Shown here one piece after another: positions 49,564-58,331 of a DNA stretch of 64,000 nt. The notes beneath the pieces were generated by a model. That model had not been told where the DNA came from. It searched no databases and saw only the letters and a program-made list of their open reading frames with translations. The translations under genes were made by a program, and so were the position numbers. The DNA is taken from the NCBI RefSeq assembly GCF_003814875.1, contig NZ_RKQF01000001.1, positions 10,602,001 to 10,666,000 on the forward strand, read 5' to 3'. How positions within the stretch are numbered: the first letter of the stretch is position 1; every line of letters begins with the position of its first letter. Source of the DNA: Streptomyces sp. Ag109_O5-1. Lineage in GTDB: Bacteria > Actinomycetota > Actinomycetes > Streptomycetales > Streptomycetaceae.

Positions 49564-51318
49564 GTGTCCACCCCGCTCGACCACGAGTTCGTCCGCGCGG
49601 CGGCCCGCGCCGCCGACCGGCCGGCCGCCCCGCTGGCGGCCGGCCCCGGCGAGGAACCCGCCGGGGTGCCGCACCGCGCTCTGGCACGCCGGGTGAAGAC
49701 TCTGGTCGCGGCGTACCGGTCCCCGGACTCGGCACTGCACGGCAGCGGGCAGGCCGTCGCCGCCGCGACGACCCACCTCCGCGCCCTGAGGGCAGCGCAG
49801 ACACCCACCGGCCTCTTCGCCGGCGGCGACAACGTGCAGTCACCGCCGGACTCCGCGTTCACCGTCAACGACGTGTGCGACACGCATGTCCTCGCCAGCG
49901 GCGCCGGGCCGGAACTGCGCGACGTCACGGCCGCGCTCGCCGAGATCGCCGGCGCCGCCACCGGCGCCCTCCTGACCGGCGGGGTGCACACCCCGAACCA
50001 CCGCTGGGAGCTGTGCGCGGCGCTGGCCCGGCTGCACCGGTCCTTCCCGGACGACCGGCTGCCGGCCCGCGTCGAGCAGTGGCTGGCAGAAGGCGTCGAC
50101 ATCGACGCGGAGGGCCTCTACTCGGAGCGCAGCGCCGTCTACGCGTCCCACGTGACCAACCCGTCGCTGCTGCTGCTGGCCGACGTGCTCGGCCGCACCG
50201 ACCTGCGGGACGCCGTCGAACGCAACCTCGCCGCGACCCTGGACCTCATCAGGCCGGACGGCACGGTGGAGACCGTCCACTCACGACGGCAGGACCAGAA
50301 CCACCCGTTCCCGCTGGCGCCCTATCTGCCGCACTACCGGCTGCTCGCGATCCGCACCGGCCGGGGCGACTTCAGCAGGGCGGCGCGACTGGCGGCCGCC
50401 GACGGCATCGACGACCCCGACCTGCTCGCCCAGACCATCCTCATCCCCGACCTGTGCCGCGCACTGCCGGCACCGGCGCCGGAACCCCTGCCCCGCGACC
50501 GCTACCTCACCACCGCACGCCTCGCCACCCGCGCCTCCGCCACCGCGCACAGCGTCCTGTACGGCGGCTCGGACGTGCCCGAGCACCGGCGCATCCGCTC
50601 GGGCCTCGCCTGCAATCCCACCTTCCTGCGCCTGTTCGCCGGCGACGCCGTCCTCGACGCGGTCCGCCTCTCACGGGGATTCTTCGACCTCGGCCCGTTC
50701 CGCGCCGCCGGCATGGAACAGCTCGCCGGCAACCGGTACCGGCTCACCGAGACCCTCACGGCCGCCTACCACCAGCCGCTCCCGCCGGACCGGCGACGGG
50801 CCGACGGCGCCTACCGGATGGCGGACGAGGGACGCTTCTCGGCCGCGATGGCCTTCCCGGACCGCCCCCGGGACGAGGTCTCCCAGACGACCCGCGTCGA
50901 CGTGGACCTGCGGGAGGACGGCGCCGACCTGCGGATCGACATCGGCGGACCACCGGTGCCCTGGGCCCTCGAACTGACCTTCCGGCCGGGCGGCGTGCCC
51001 GAGGGCGCCGAACCGATCGGTGACGGACGCTGGTGCCTGACGACCGGGCCGCTGACCTACCGGGTCGGTGACGACGAGATCCGGGTCGAGACCGACGTCG
51101 AGGCGGGCGAACCGCTCGCCGGGCCGGACCGGAGCGACGTACTGCGGTACGACCCGGGCCAGGACCACACCGTGGTGGGCGGCACCGACGCGACGACGGG
51201 AAACCGCGTCTACATAGGCGGTCAGGGCCCGCAGACCCTGACCGTCGCGCTGCGCGCCCACCGACCCGCGCCTGTCCTAGGACCCCGACGACCCACGCCA
51301 TGGCCACCTCCGGCATGA
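49564..51318 (+). CDS. predicted cytoplasmic alpha/alpha-toroid glycan-processing protein 1
   Basis: A 584-residue protein without signal peptide. Its first 350 residues are helical and resemble the incomplete (alpha/alpha) toroid of heparinase II/III-type lyases: GGVHTPNHRWE and EGLYSERSAVYASHVTNPS, with a H-S-R-R-Q-D-Q-N-H segment; the C-terminal part is beta-rich, as in such enzymes. I do not recognise the exact family or substrate. GTG 49564 is three bases after the permease stop. Position after the transporter and lack of export signal suggest it acts on imported oligosaccharides. Confidence 0.6.
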   Translation: MSTPLDHEFVRAAARAADRPAAPLAAGPGEEPAGVPHRALARRVKTLVAAYRSPDSALHGSGQAVAAATTHLRALRAAQTPTGLFAGGDNVQSPPDSAFTVNDVCDTHVLASGAGPELRDVTAALAEIAGAATGALLTGGVHTPNHRWELCAALARLHRSFPDDRLPARVEQWLAEGVDIDAEGLYSERSAVYASHVTNPSLLLLADVLGRTDLRDAVERNLAATLDLIRPDGTVETVHSRRQDQNHPFPLAPYLPHYRLLAIRTGRGDFSRAARLAAADGIDDPDLLAQTILIPDLCRALPAPAPEPLPRDRYLTTARLATRASATAHSVLYGGSDVPEHRRIRSGLACNPTFLRLFAGDAVLDAVRLSRGFFDLGPFRAAGMEQLAGNRYRLTETLTAAYHQPLPPDRRRADGAYRMADEGRFSAAMAFPDRPRDEVSQTTRVDVDLREDGADLRIDIGGPPVPWALELTFRPGGVPEGAEPIGDGRWCLTTGPLTYRVGDDEIRVETDVEAGEPLAGPDRSDVLRYDPGQDHTVVGGTDATTGNRVYIGGQGPQTLTVALRAHRPAPVLGPRRPTPWPPPA

Positions 51319-51335
51319 AGGGCTGACCTCCTCCG

Positions 51336-53153
51336 ATGCATCTGCCGCGCCAACTCGGCCCGCTGCACAACCTGCCGTCCACCCCCGAGGCGTACGACGC
51401 GGTCCTCGCCGACGTCGTGGAGCAGGCCCTGGCCCGCCTCACCGCCGAGGGCAACCTCGAACACCCCGACGCCGACGACGACATCGGCGACACCTCCCTC
51501 GGTATCACCTCCCTGCTGGCCCTCGCCTGGCAGCGCTCCAAGGACCCGCGCCTGCCGGAGGCCGTGCACCGCAGTCTCGCCTTCCACCTGCGCGAGCGGG
51601 TGTACACCGAGGACAACCCCGGCTACCCGAACCTCACGGTCCGCGACTCCGGTCTCCCGTACGCGCGTTACGTCCTGGCGGCGGGCGCGCATCCGATCGG
51701 GGACTGGCCGAGCACCGTGTGGGCGCTGCTCCAGGCCGTGAACGTCCTGGACCTGTCGGACGGTCTGGTCGACGACGGACAGCGCGCCGAACTCCTGGCG
51801 CTGGCCAAGGGCTACTGGAGCTGGCTCACCGAGGCCACCTTCTTCAACCCGCAGGAGGCCGGCAACCAGGCGATCGGATGCGTGGTCGGCGGGCTGATGC
51901 TCGCCCGCCATCTGCCCACCGGGGAAGGGGAGCCGGTCCGCGAGCGGGCCCTGACCCTGTACGCCGACGAGATCCGCGCCCACCGCGTCCTCGACCGGGG
52001 TGCCCTGCTGCCGCCCGAGCACGGCGGCGCCTACGACAACAACTACGGCCCGATCTCCCTCTCCTTCCTCGCCCAGGCGCACCGGATCAGCGGCGCGGAG
52101 ATGTTCGCCGAGGACGGCGACGCGCTCGCGCGGTACATCGACGCCCGCCTGACGAACGGCGGCTTCGACAACGGCGGCCCCCGCTACAGCGAACAGCACT
52201 CCGCCTTCGAGTCGGTGCTCGGCCTGCGCTACTTCGGCGCCCGGATCGGCTCGGACCTGGGCCGCTACCGCGGCGACACCAACTGGGGGCGGCACGCGGT
52301 CAAGCCGGACGGCGGTGTGGACGGGCACTTCGCCTGGATGCTGGTCTGGCAGATCCAGGACACCACCCCCTGGCACCGCACCCCGTCGACCACCCCGGCC
52401 CGCCATCAACTCCGCGCGGGATCCGTCTCGGTGGCCTTCGACAGCCGGATGACCCCGGCTCTGGTCGAGACGGCCGGCACCTACTACCTCCCGGCGGCGG
52501 TGAACCGGCAGCACGGCTTCGGCCCGGTCCTGGACGGCTTCCTGTTCTGCCGGCCGATGGGCGAGGTCCGCGTCCGGGACATGAGCGCCTACCACCTGAC
52601 CGCCAAGCTCGTCAGCAAGCCGGTCGTGGGGCGCGACCACGTCCTGCGGCATGTGCGCTCCCTGTACGTCACGGACGGCACCAGCCTGTGGGTGACCGTG
52701 GCCGTGGAACGCTTCGACGGGACGCCTTACCTGCTGGCCGGGCTGCCGTACGCGGCGGACGACGGTGACCGGGTGCGCCGGGTCGCCGAGGGGGAGGTCG
52801 CGGCGGCGGGTGCGCTGCGGCTCACGCACCCCTCCGTACAGGGCGCCGACCACTTCGACGCGCGCGCCGAACTCACCCAGGAACAGGCCGCGTTCGCCCT
52901 CGCCGCCGACCCGCGCGGCTACGGGAACCCGGACGAGGGCTGGAGCCACCTGGTGACCTCCAGCGCCTACGAGGCCGAACCGGCGCCGGGCGCACCGGAG
53001 CACCTGCAGGTGTTCGCCGTACGGTACGGGGCCGGCGGTGACTTCGCGCCGTCCTTCGAGGGCGACCTCACCGTGCGCACCGAGGCGTTCACGGCCGTCA
53101 TCGGGCCCGAGGATGCCCACGGCGTGCCCGAACTCGCCCTCGCCGCCTGCTAG
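51336..53153 (+). CDS. predicted cytoplasmic alpha/alpha-toroid glycan-processing protein 2
   Basis: A 605-residue protein, not exported, related in architecture to the preceding gene product but not close in sequence. The helical half carries F-F-N-P-Q-E-A-G-N-Q-A-I-G, HGGAYDNNYGPISLSF and N-G-G-P-R-Y-S-E-Q-H-S; the C-terminal half is beta-rich, with VDGHFAWML at the junction. These polar clusters lie where toroid-fold lyases and hydrolases bind substrate. No exact family is recognised. ATG 51336 is 17 bases after the previous stop. Last gene of the sugar operon. Confidence 0.6.
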   Translation: MHLPRQLGPLHNLPSTPEAYDAVLADVVEQALARLTAEGNLEHPDADDDIGDTSLGITSLLALAWQRSKDPRLPEAVHRSLAFHLRERVYTEDNPGYPNLTVRDSGLPYARYVLAAGAHPIGDWPSTVWALLQAVNVLDLSDGLVDDGQRAELLALAKGYWSWLTEATFFNPQEAGNQAIGCVVGGLMLARHLPTGEGEPVRERALTLYADEIRAHRVLDRGALLPPEHGGAYDNNYGPISLSFLAQAHRISGAEMFAEDGDALARYIDARLTNGGFDNGGPRYSEQHSAFESVLGLRYFGARIGSDLGRYRGDTNWGRHAVKPDGGVDGHFAWMLVWQIQDTTPWHRTPSTTPARHQLRAGSVSVAFDSRMTPALVETAGTYYLPAAVNRQHGFGPVLDGFLFCRPMGEVRVRDMSAYHLTAKLVSKPVVGRDHVLRHVRSLYVTDGTSLWVTVAVERFDGTPYLLAGLPYAADDGDRVRRVAEGEVAAAGALRLTHPSVQGADHFDARAELTQEQAAFALAADPRGYGNPDEGWSHLVTSSAYEAEPAPGAPEHLQVFAVRYGAGGDFAPSFEGDLTVRTEAFTAVIGPEDAHGVPELALAAC

Positions 53154-53166
53154 TTCAACATATCCC

Positions 53167-53832
53167 TCAGCGGCTGCCCGCGTCGTACGGCGCGGGCAGC
53201 GCCGTCTGCGGCACCACCAGGTCCGCCCGGTCCCGGGTGGCCGCGACCAGGTCGGCGTTGAGCTGGTCGGTGCCGGCCACCCAGACCACGGCCTGCTCGT
53301 GCCCCTTGCCGAACTCCTCGTGCCGGGCGACCAGTCGGCGTACCCGTTCGGTCTCGTCGATCTCGCAGAACCACACCTCGTCCAGGGCCGGCCGCACCCG
53401 CGCCCACAACCCGTCCGCCAGCAGCAGGTAGTTGCCCTCCGTCACCACCAGCCGGGCCGTCGGCGGCACCGGGACCGCACCCGCGATCGGCTGTTCCAGC
53501 ACCCGCTCGAAGCCCGGCGCGTACACCACGTCGTCCCGGTCCTCGCGCAGCCGCCGCAGCAGCGCCGCGTACCCGCCCGCGTCGAAGGTCGCGGGCGCGC
53601 CCTTGCGGTCCCTGAGGCCAAGCCGTTCCAGCTCGACGTCGGCCAGATGGAAGCCGTCCATGGGCACATGCGCCACCCATGGCTCACCCGTGCCGTTCAA
53701 CTCCCGCACCAGTCGCTCGGCGAGGGTCGTCTTCCCGGCGCCGGGGCTGCCCGCGATGCCGAGGATCGCGCGCGGACCGCGTCCGGCGAGTGAACGGGCG
53801 CGGTCGAGGAGGTCGTCGAAAGTCAGCGGCAC
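53167..53832 (-). CDS. nucleoside/nucleotide kinase-family protein
   Basis: A 221-residue P-loop protein of the uridine-kinase/pantothenate-kinase-like group: Walker A GIAGSPGAGKTTLAE, V-P-M-D-G-F-H-L-A-D, the E-G-N-Y-L-L-L strand and a lid with R-R-L-V-A-R-H-E-E-F-G-K. Relatives phosphorylate nucleosides, pantothenate or fructose; the acceptor is not obvious. GTG 53832 has no visible ribosome binding site, and the upstream frame is Arg-rich shadow, so translation may begin leaderless. It is convergent with the sugar operon and divergent from the beta-phosphoglucomutase gene. Confidence 0.78.
   Translation of the reverse strand: MPLTFDDLLDRARSLAGRGPRAILGIAGSPGAGKTTLAERLVRELNGTGEPWVAHVPMDGFHLADVELERLGLRDRKGAPATFDAGGYAALLRRLREDRDDVVYAPGFERVLEQPIAGAVPVPPTARLVVTEGNYLLLADGLWARVRPALDEVWFCEIDETERVRRLVARHEEFGKGHEQAVVWVAGTDQLNADLVAATRDRADLVVPQTALPAPYDAGSR
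53173..53200 (+). terminator. hairpin at the end of the sugar operon
   Basis: GCTGCCCGCG (53173-53182) and CGCGGGCAGC (53191-53200) form a perfect 10-bp stem, 20 bases past the operon stop; it lies inside the last codons of the convergent kinase gene. Confidence 0.65.
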
Positions 53833-53909
53833 GCAAAAAGTGTGACACCGGCCCCGGGATGTGGCGGAGGCCACCCCCTCAAGGCCGCGCGATGGGGAAG
53901 ATGCCGGAC

Positions 53910-54644
53910 ATGACTGCACTCGGTCTGCCCGACACCATCCAGGCCTGCCTCTTCGACCTCGACGGGGTCGTCACCAAGACCGCCGTCGTGCACGCGGCGG
54001 CCTGGAAGGAGACCTTCGACGCCTTCCTGCGCGGCTACGACGGCCAGCGCCCCTTCGACGCGGTCGCCGACTACGACGAGTACGTCGACGGCCGCCCGCG
54101 CGCCGACGGGGTCCGCGCCTTCCTCGACTCCCGGGGCATCCACCTGCCCGAGGGCACCCCGGACGACCCACCCGACGCACCCACCGTGCACGGCCTCGGC
54201 AACCGCAAGAACGTACTGCTCCTGGAGAAGATCCGCACCGAGGGCGTCGAGGCCTACGACGGCACCCTGCGCTATCTGGAGGCGGTCCGCGCGCACGGAC
54301 TGCGCACCGCGATCGTCTCCTCCAGCGCCAACTGCCGTGACGTGCTGCGCTCGATCGGTGCCGAGCACTTCTTCGACGTCCGTATCGACGGGGTCGTGGC
54401 CGCCGAGCGCCGGCTGCCCGGCAAGCCGCACCCGGACACCTTCCTGGCCGCCGCCCACGACCTCGGCGTCGAGCCGTCCCGGGCGGCCGTCTTCGAGGAT
54501 GCCCTCGCCGGGATGGACGCGGGTCGCGCGGGCCGTTTCGGGTACGTCGTCGGAGTCGACCGCGTCGGACAGACCGACGCCCTGTACGCGCACGGCGCGG
54601 ACACGGTCGTGAAGGACCTCGCCGAACTGGGAGGCAAGCAGTGA
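53910..54644 (+). CDS. pgmB: beta-phosphoglucomutase (HAD family)
   Basis: A 244-residue HAD phosphatase-fold mutase. The nucleophile/acid pair is D16 and D18 in FDLDGVV; the cap domain holds NRKN; V-S-S-S-A-N-C and the K-P-H-P-D-T-F segment follow, then E-D-A-L-A-G. It converts beta-glucose-1-phosphate to glucose-6-phosphate. ATG 53910 is preferred because GGGGAAG lies nine bases upstream; ATG 53892 and 53901 are in frame. Its stop overlaps the GTG of the GH65 phosphorylase (GTGA), so the two products are made together: phosphorolysis followed by mutase. Confidence 0.88.
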   Translation: MTALGLPDTIQACLFDLDGVVTKTAVVHAAAWKETFDAFLRGYDGQRPFDAVADYDEYVDGRPRADGVRAFLDSRGIHLPEGTPDDPPDAPTVHGLGNRKNVLLLEKIRTEGVEAYDGTLRYLEAVRAHGLRTAIVSSSANCRDVLRSIGAEHFFDVRIDGVVAAERRLPGKPHPDTFLAAAHDLGVEPSRAAVFEDALAGMDAGRAGRFGYVVGVDRVGQTDALYAHGADTVVKDLAELGGKQ

Positions 54645-56986
54645 TCACCCACCGGTCGTACGCCGTGGAGCCCTGGGCGGTCCGCGAGACCGAGCTCGAC
54701 CTCGACGTGCTCGCGCAGAGCGAGTCGGTGTTCGCGCTGTCCAACGGACACGTCGGCTGGCGCGGCAACCTCGACGAGGGCGAGCCGCACGGCCTGCCCG
54801 GCAGCTACCTCAACGGCGTGCACGAGGTGCACCCGCTGCCGTACGCCGAGGCCGGCTACGGCTATCCGGAGTCCGGGCAGACGGTCATCAACGTCACCAA
54901 CGGCAAGATCCTGCGACTGCTGGTCGACGACGAGCCCTTCGACCTGCGCTACGGCCGGCTCGTCGCCCATGAGCGGGTCCTTGACCTGCGCCGGGGAGTC
55001 CTGGAGCGGACCTGCGAGTGGACCTCGCCCGCCGGATCCACCGTGCGGGTGCGTTCGACCCGGCTGGTGTCGCTGACCCAGCGGGCGGTGGCCGCTGTCT
55101 CCTACGAAGTGGAGGCGGTCGACCGGCGCTGCCGGATCGTGATCCAGTCCGAGCTGGTCGCCAACGAGCAGCTCCCCGAGTCGGACGGCGATCCACGCGC
55201 GGCGCTGGCGCTGCAGTCGCCGCTGGAGCAGGAGGACGGCTTCGCCTCCGGGCAGCGGCTGCGGCTCGTGCACCGCACCCGGCGCAGCGGCCTGCGGGTC
55301 GCCGTCGCCGCCGACCACACGGTCTCCGGGCCCGAGCGGACCTCCACCCACGCCGAGAGCGGTGCGGACATGGCCCGGCTGACCGTCACCTCCGTGCTGG
55401 AGCCGGGGGAGCGGCTGCGGGTGGCCAAGTTCGTCGCGCACGGCTGGTCCGGGGTGCGCTCCCTGCCCGCGATGGCCGACCAGGTGGACGCGGCCCTGGC
55501 GGCCGCCTCGCACGAGGGCTGGCAGGGACTGCTCGACGAACAGCGCGGCTACCTGGACGACTTCTGGTCCCGGGCCGATGTGGAGGTGGACGGCGACGAG
55601 GAGGTCCAGCAGGCCGTCCGCTTCGCGCTCTTCCATGTCCTGCAGGCCGGGGCCCGCGCCGAGCAGCGGGCGATACCCGCCAAGGGCCTGACCGGCTCCG
55701 GATACGACGGGCACGCCTTCTGGGACACCGAGATGTTCGTGCTGCCCGTCCTCACCCACACCGCCCCCGGCGCCGTCGCCGAGGCGCTGCGCTGGCGGCA
55801 CAACACCCTGCCCGCCGCCCGCGAGCGCGCCACCCAACTGGGCCTGGACGGGGCCGCGTTCCCCTGGCGGACCATAGCGGGCTCGGAGGGCTCGGCGTAC
55901 TGGCCGGCGGGGACGGCGGCCTTCCACGTCAACGCCGACGTCGCCGACGCGGTGGTCCGCTATGTCGCCGCCACCGGCGACACGGACTTCGAACGGGACA
56001 CCGGCGTCGAACTGCTCGTGGAGACCGCCCGGTTGTGGCGTTCGCTCGGCCACCACGACGGCCGGGGCGCCTTCCACATCGACGGCGTCACCGGCCCCGA
56101 CGAGTACAGCGCGGTCGCCGACGACAACACGTACACCAACCTGATGGCCCGGGCGAACCTGCTGGCCGCCGCCGACGCCGTCGAACGCCACCCGCGCCAG
56201 GCGGCCCGGCTCGGCGTCGACGCGGAGGAGAGCGCCGCCTGGCGGGACGCGGCCGAGTCCATGCACATCCCCTACAACCACGAACTCGGCGTCCACGAAC
56301 AGAACGCCGGGTTCACCCGCTACCAGCGCTGGGACTTCGAGAACACCCGCCCCGAGCAGTACCCGCTGCTGCTGAACTTCCCCTACTTCGACCTCTACCG
56401 CAAACAGGTCGTCAAACAGGCCGACCTGGTGCTGGCGATGTACACCTGCGAGGCCTTCTTCGACGAGGAGCACATCGCCCGCAACTTCGCCTACTACGAA
56501 CCGCTGACCGTCCGCGACTCCTCGCTGTCCGCCTGCTGCCAGGCCGTCGTGGCCGCCCAGGCCGGCCACCTCACCCTCGCGCACGCCTACACCGCCGAGG
56601 CCGCGCTGATGGACCTCGACGACCTGGAGCACAACACCCGCGACGGACTGCACATCGCCTCCCTCGCCGGCACCTGGATGGCCCTGGTGGCCGGATTCGG
56701 CGGGCTGCGCCACTACGACGACGGAGCCCGCTTCGCCCCCCGGCTGCCGGAACGGCTGCGCCGGCTGGCCTTCAGCCTGCAGCTGCGGGACAGCAGGCTG
56801 CGCGTGGAGATCGGCTCCGACAAGGCGACCTACACCCTCCTCGACGGCCCACCGCTCACCGTCCACCACCACGGGGAGCCGGTGACGGTCGGCACCGACG
56901 GCCCCGCCGTGCGCGCGGTGCCCCCGGCCCGCCCGGGCCCGGCTCCGCAGCAGCCACCGCACCGGGCACCGAACCGGCCGGCCTGA
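54641..56986 (+). CDS. GH65 disaccharide phosphorylase
   Basis: A 781-residue inverting phosphorylase. An N-terminal beta-sandwich, a helical linker, the (alpha/alpha)6 catalytic barrel with the general acid E488 in TGPDEYS, F-W-D-T-E-M-F and a C-terminal beta-sheet are all present. GH65 members phosphorolyse maltose, trehalose, kojibiose or nigerose to beta-glucose-1-phosphate and glucose; the substrate-deciding loop cannot be read reliably. GTG 54641 overlaps the beta-phosphoglucomutase stop codon. The pair is a self-contained, ATP-saving route for an alpha-linked glucose disaccharide. Confidence 0.88.
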   Translation: MITHRSYAVEPWAVRETELDLDVLAQSESVFALSNGHVGWRGNLDEGEPHGLPGSYLNGVHEVHPLPYAEAGYGYPESGQTVINVTNGKILRLLVDDEPFDLRYGRLVAHERVLDLRRGVLERTCEWTSPAGSTVRVRSTRLVSLTQRAVAAVSYEVEAVDRRCRIVIQSELVANEQLPESDGDPRAALALQSPLEQEDGFASGQRLRLVHRTRRSGLRVAVAADHTVSGPERTSTHAESGADMARLTVTSVLEPGERLRVAKFVAHGWSGVRSLPAMADQVDAALAAASHEGWQGLLDEQRGYLDDFWSRADVEVDGDEEVQQAVRFALFHVLQAGARAEQRAIPAKGLTGSGYDGHAFWDTEMFVLPVLTHTAPGAVAEALRWRHNTLPAARERATQLGLDGAAFPWRTIAGSEGSAYWPAGTAAFHVNADVADAVVRYVAATGDTDFERDTGVELLVETARLWRSLGHHDGRGAFHIDGVTGPDEYSAVADDNTYTNLMARANLLAAADAVERHPRQAARLGVDAEESAAWRDAAESMHIPYNHELGVHEQNAGFTRYQRWDFENTRPEQYPLLLNFPYFDLYRKQVVKQADLVLAMYTCEAFFDEEHIARNFAYYEPLTVRDSSLSACCQAVVAAQAGHLTLAHAYTAEAALMDLDDLEHNTRDGLHIASLAGTWMALVAGFGGLRHYDDGARFAPRLPERLRRLAFSLQLRDSRLRVEIGSDKATYTLLDGPPLTVHHHGEPVTVGTDGPAVRAVPPARPGPAPQQPPHRAPNRPA

Positions 56987-57071
56987 GGGCAGCGTCACCT
57001 GATGCGGACATATCGGGGCGAATCTAGACTGGCGAGGCCCGGAAGATGACGGAATCAGGGAGATGTGTGCC

Positions 57072-57146
57072 ATGGCCAAGCGAGGGAACAAGCGACGCGC
57101 CCGCAAGAAGAAGAAGGCCAATCACGGCAAGCGCCCCAACGCCTGA
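57072..57146 (+). CDS. 50S ribosomal protein bL37
   Basis: ATG 57072 encodes only 24 residues, MAKRGNKRRARKKKKANH and then GKRPNA, almost all basic, with the same A-N-H-G-K-R-P-N ending as the mycobacterial ribosomal protein bL37. AGGGAG lies about ten bases upstream. The gene is too short for normal gene finders and is easily missed. It lies between GH65 and the alkylation repair gene and appears to be transcribed alone; TAGACT at 57025-57030 may be its -10 box. Confidence 0.88.
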   Translation: MAKRGNKRRARKKKKANHGKRPNA

Positions 57147-57166
57147 GCCGATCTGAGCGGTCGCCG

Positions 57167-58276
57167 TCAGGGCTGCAGCAGCCGGAAGTCGACAGCATCG
57201 AACTGGTGGCCGTTGACCTGGAGTTGCACCTGGTGGGCGCCTGGGTAGTAGACGCGGGTACTGATCGGCCGGAACGAGTGCTCGCGTGTGACCTCGGTCG
57301 ACCGGCCGGGGTCCAGGGTGCGTTTGGCGAGCTTGAAGACTTTCGGTGCGGTCCTGCCGTTCGCCTTCATGTGATGGATGACGTAGTCGATGGAGAGAGT
57401 GACCGGTCGCCCGGAGATGTTCGTGATCCGGGCGGTGAAGGTGAGCGCGCCTCCGAACGGGATGTCGGTCTCTTCCGGCAGCGGTCCGACGACCGTGAGG
57501 TCGTCGCGGCTGCCGTGGAAGCCGACCAGCTGCAGGGCGTTCGGGTCGCCCTTCCTGACCAGGGTGCGCATCGCGTGGCGGATCAGGGCCGGTGTGGTGT
57601 CCTGCGGGGTGCCGGCCCAGCGCGCGGCGGTGCGGCCGGCGAGGCCGGCGTCCAGGCGGGAGACGTCGTTGAGGTGGTTGGCGACCGAGCGGCGTACGAA
57701 CGCGGAGCTGTCCGGGTAGAGGGCGTCCAGGATCGGGATGGTCAGGGCGGGGTTGTGGTTGAGGGCGGGGACCTGGCGCGCCCAGGGCAGTTTGGGCCGG
57801 GTGCCTTCGCTGGCCAGGCGACGCACGGCCTCCTCGGGTGAGGTGGTCCAGGTCCGGGCGGCGGCAAGGGTGCGTTCCAGGTCCGCGTTCAGGAAGGTAC
57901 GCAGCGCGAATTCGCTGGTCAGCCGAGGTGTGAGGGCGGCCATGAGGGTCAGGCCGTCATCGAGGTCCTGGCCCGTGCCGGAGTCGGCGGCCGCGGTGGC
58001 GACGGCCTCGGTGACCGGCCAGAGCATCCAGCCGGTCAGGTCCGCCCGGGGCAGGGCCGCGCGGACCGCGCGGGACAGACGGCGGTAGTCGTGCCCGGCG
58101 TCGGCCAGCAGCGCCTCACCGACCGTACGCGCGCGTTCGCTCAGGCCGAGCGATGCCAGTGTCCGTGCGCTCTCGGCTACGGTCTGCCACGACGAGGTCC
58201 CGGGTGAGGTCTCCTGCAGGATCAACGCCAGGCTGCGGATGCTGCCGGGGCTGATCAGCTCGTCGGCGGTGGGCAC
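57167..58276 (-). CDS. AlkC/AlkD-type DNA alkylation repair protein
   Basis: A 369-residue HEAT-repeat protein. The tandem helical repeats include S-F-A-L-R-T-F-type arrays (here SEFALRTFLNADLERTL), R-P-K-L-P-W-A and F-V-R-R-S-V-A-N-H-L-N-D, the DNA-cradle signature of AlkC-type 3-methyladenine glycosylases. A C-terminal immunoglobulin-like domain (about residues 265-369, GALTFTARITNISG) is a distinguishing feature of AlkC. It excises alkylated purines without base flipping. ATG 58276 is the likely start. The gene is separate from the MerR cassette that follows. Confidence 0.83.
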   Translation of the reverse strand: MPTADELISPGSIRSLALILQETSPGTSSWQTVAESARTLASLGLSERARTVGEALLADAGHDYRRLSRAVRAALPRADLTGWMLWPVTEAVATAAADSGTGQDLDDGLTLMAALTPRLTSEFALRTFLNADLERTLAAARTWTTSPEEAVRRLASEGTRPKLPWARQVPALNHNPALTIPILDALYPDSSAFVRRSVANHLNDVSRLDAGLAGRTAARWAGTPQDTTPALIRHAMRTLVRKGDPNALQLVGFHGSRDDLTVVGPLPEETDIPFGGALTFTARITNISGRPVTLSIDYVIHHMKANGRTAPKVFKLAKRTLDPGRSTEVTREHSFRPISTRVYYPGAHQVQLQVNGHQFDAVDFRLLQP

Positions 58277-58331
58277 TGATCCTCCAGGAGAACGAGATGT
58301 GGGGCTGCTGCTCAGGGGGTGCGCGCTCGGG

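Noticed and set aside
54272..57121. A 949-codon minus-strand frame covering the GH65 gene
   Set aside because: Composition and lack of motifs mark it as antisense shadow; the plus strand has a complete enzyme with catalytic residues.
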